Assembly: GCF_016008875.1 (NCBI RefSeq)
Contig: NZ_JADTQG010000008.1
Location: 1-64,000, forward strand
DNA from: Ectopseudomonas mendocina
GTDB taxonomy: Bacteria; Pseudomonadota; Gammaproteobacteria; Pseudomonadales; Pseudomonadaceae
Reading direction: 5' to 3'
Length of the DNA stretch: 64,000 bases
Position numbers and translations under genes: made by a program. Shown piece after piece: positions 63,965 through 64,000 of this stretch (its first letter is position 1; every line of letters begins with the position of its first letter). A model generated the notes under the pieces. The model searched no databases and was not told the DNA's origin. It saw nothing but the letters and a program-made list of their open reading frames with translations.

Positions 63965-64000
63965 GGGCGGGACTCCTCATTGCGAGACTCTTCGGGCAGA
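63961..64000 (-). CDS. 3' end of an upstream gene, probably the active M16 zinc protease (partial)
   Basis: The last 40 bases hold an open frame on the minus strand encoding LPEESRNEESRP and a TGA that overlaps the next start as ATGA. This coupling and the known pairing of two M16 genes here suggest the catalytic HxxEH subunit. Only 12 residues are visible, so identity is inferred from context. Confidence 0.45.
   Translation of the reverse strand, partial: LPEESRNEESRP

Overview
The window is chromosomal DNA of a Pseudomonas, judged from GC-rich coding DNA, dense operons and many GTAGGAGCG- and GTAGCCCGG-type hairpin repeats. As far as I can recall it, gene order follows the P. aeruginosa PAO1 stretch from serA (PA0316) to rsmD and the paired M16 peptidases (PA0370-PA0372). 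The repeats and several extra genes suggest the P. mendocina/oleovorans group rather than P. aeruginosa; that placement is inference. I see no rRNA, tRNA, CRISPR array, prophage or complete insertion sequence. The only transposase-like gene is a REP-associated RAYT.

Layout. 0.1-4.1 kb: a thioredoxin-like protein, a monoacylglycerol-lipase-like hydrolase, and DUF2059, 2OG-Fe(II) oxygenase and DUF523 proteins. 4.4-9.8 kb: serA divergent from a D-2-hydroxyglutarate dehydrogenase, an FAH-family enzyme, the periplasmic OB-fold protein CarO behind four 11-bp-phased half-sites, and an SdiA-regulated-like protein. 9.8-12.9 kb: a cadmium/lead/zinc efflux unit (cadR divergent from cadA and a DUF3703 gene) with a textbook MerR-type promoter. 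13.0-18.0 kb: the aminopeptidase autotransporter aaaA, rpiA, ilvA and a small membrane protein. 18.1-25.4 kb: a HAD phosphatase divergent from rppH-ptsP, an NRDE protein, then a TauE-family transporter with lgt and thyA.

25.4-30.3 kb: a RAYT gene between REP hairpins, then a DUF2868 membrane protein / DUF3482 GTPase pair and glpQ. 30.9-36.5 kb: a four-gene unit of unknown function. It encodes a glycine-zipper/SH3 lipoprotein, a secreted protein with 19 Ala-Pro repeats and a coiled coil, a membrane-anchored periplasmic protein and a large polytopic membrane protein. It is the best candidate here for an undescribed system, probably in the envelope. 36.6-41.6 kb: folA, a YitT-family protein, gloA, a phosphodiesterase and ilvD.

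41.8-46.3 kb: a polyamine/amino-acid type ABC importer (ATPase, binding protein, two permeases) behind a candidate sigma-54 promoter. 46.6-52.8 kb: rlmI, an HDOD protein, mutM, an acyltransferase, a small exported protein and a Na/Pi cotransporter-like protein. 52.9-60.4 kb: ggt, a ferredoxin, coaD, then a GMC oxidoreductase, a Tat-signal small subunit and a coniferyl-type aldehyde dehydrogenase divergent from a TetR regulator, with a palindrome inside the aldehyde dehydrogenase promoter. 60.6-64.0 kb: a YheT-like hydrolase, a 72-aa membrane protein, rsmD, an M16 protein lacking the zinc motif, and the last codons of an upstream gene that is probably its active partner.

Most of the window is housekeeping metabolism (serine, isoleucine/valine, folate/thymidylate, CoA, pentose phosphate), RNA processing and modification, and the nitrogen PTS. 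The accessory interest lies in metal and calcium response, surface peptidase activity, the envelope cassette, the GMC/ALDH oxidation module and the REP/RAYT repeat ecology.
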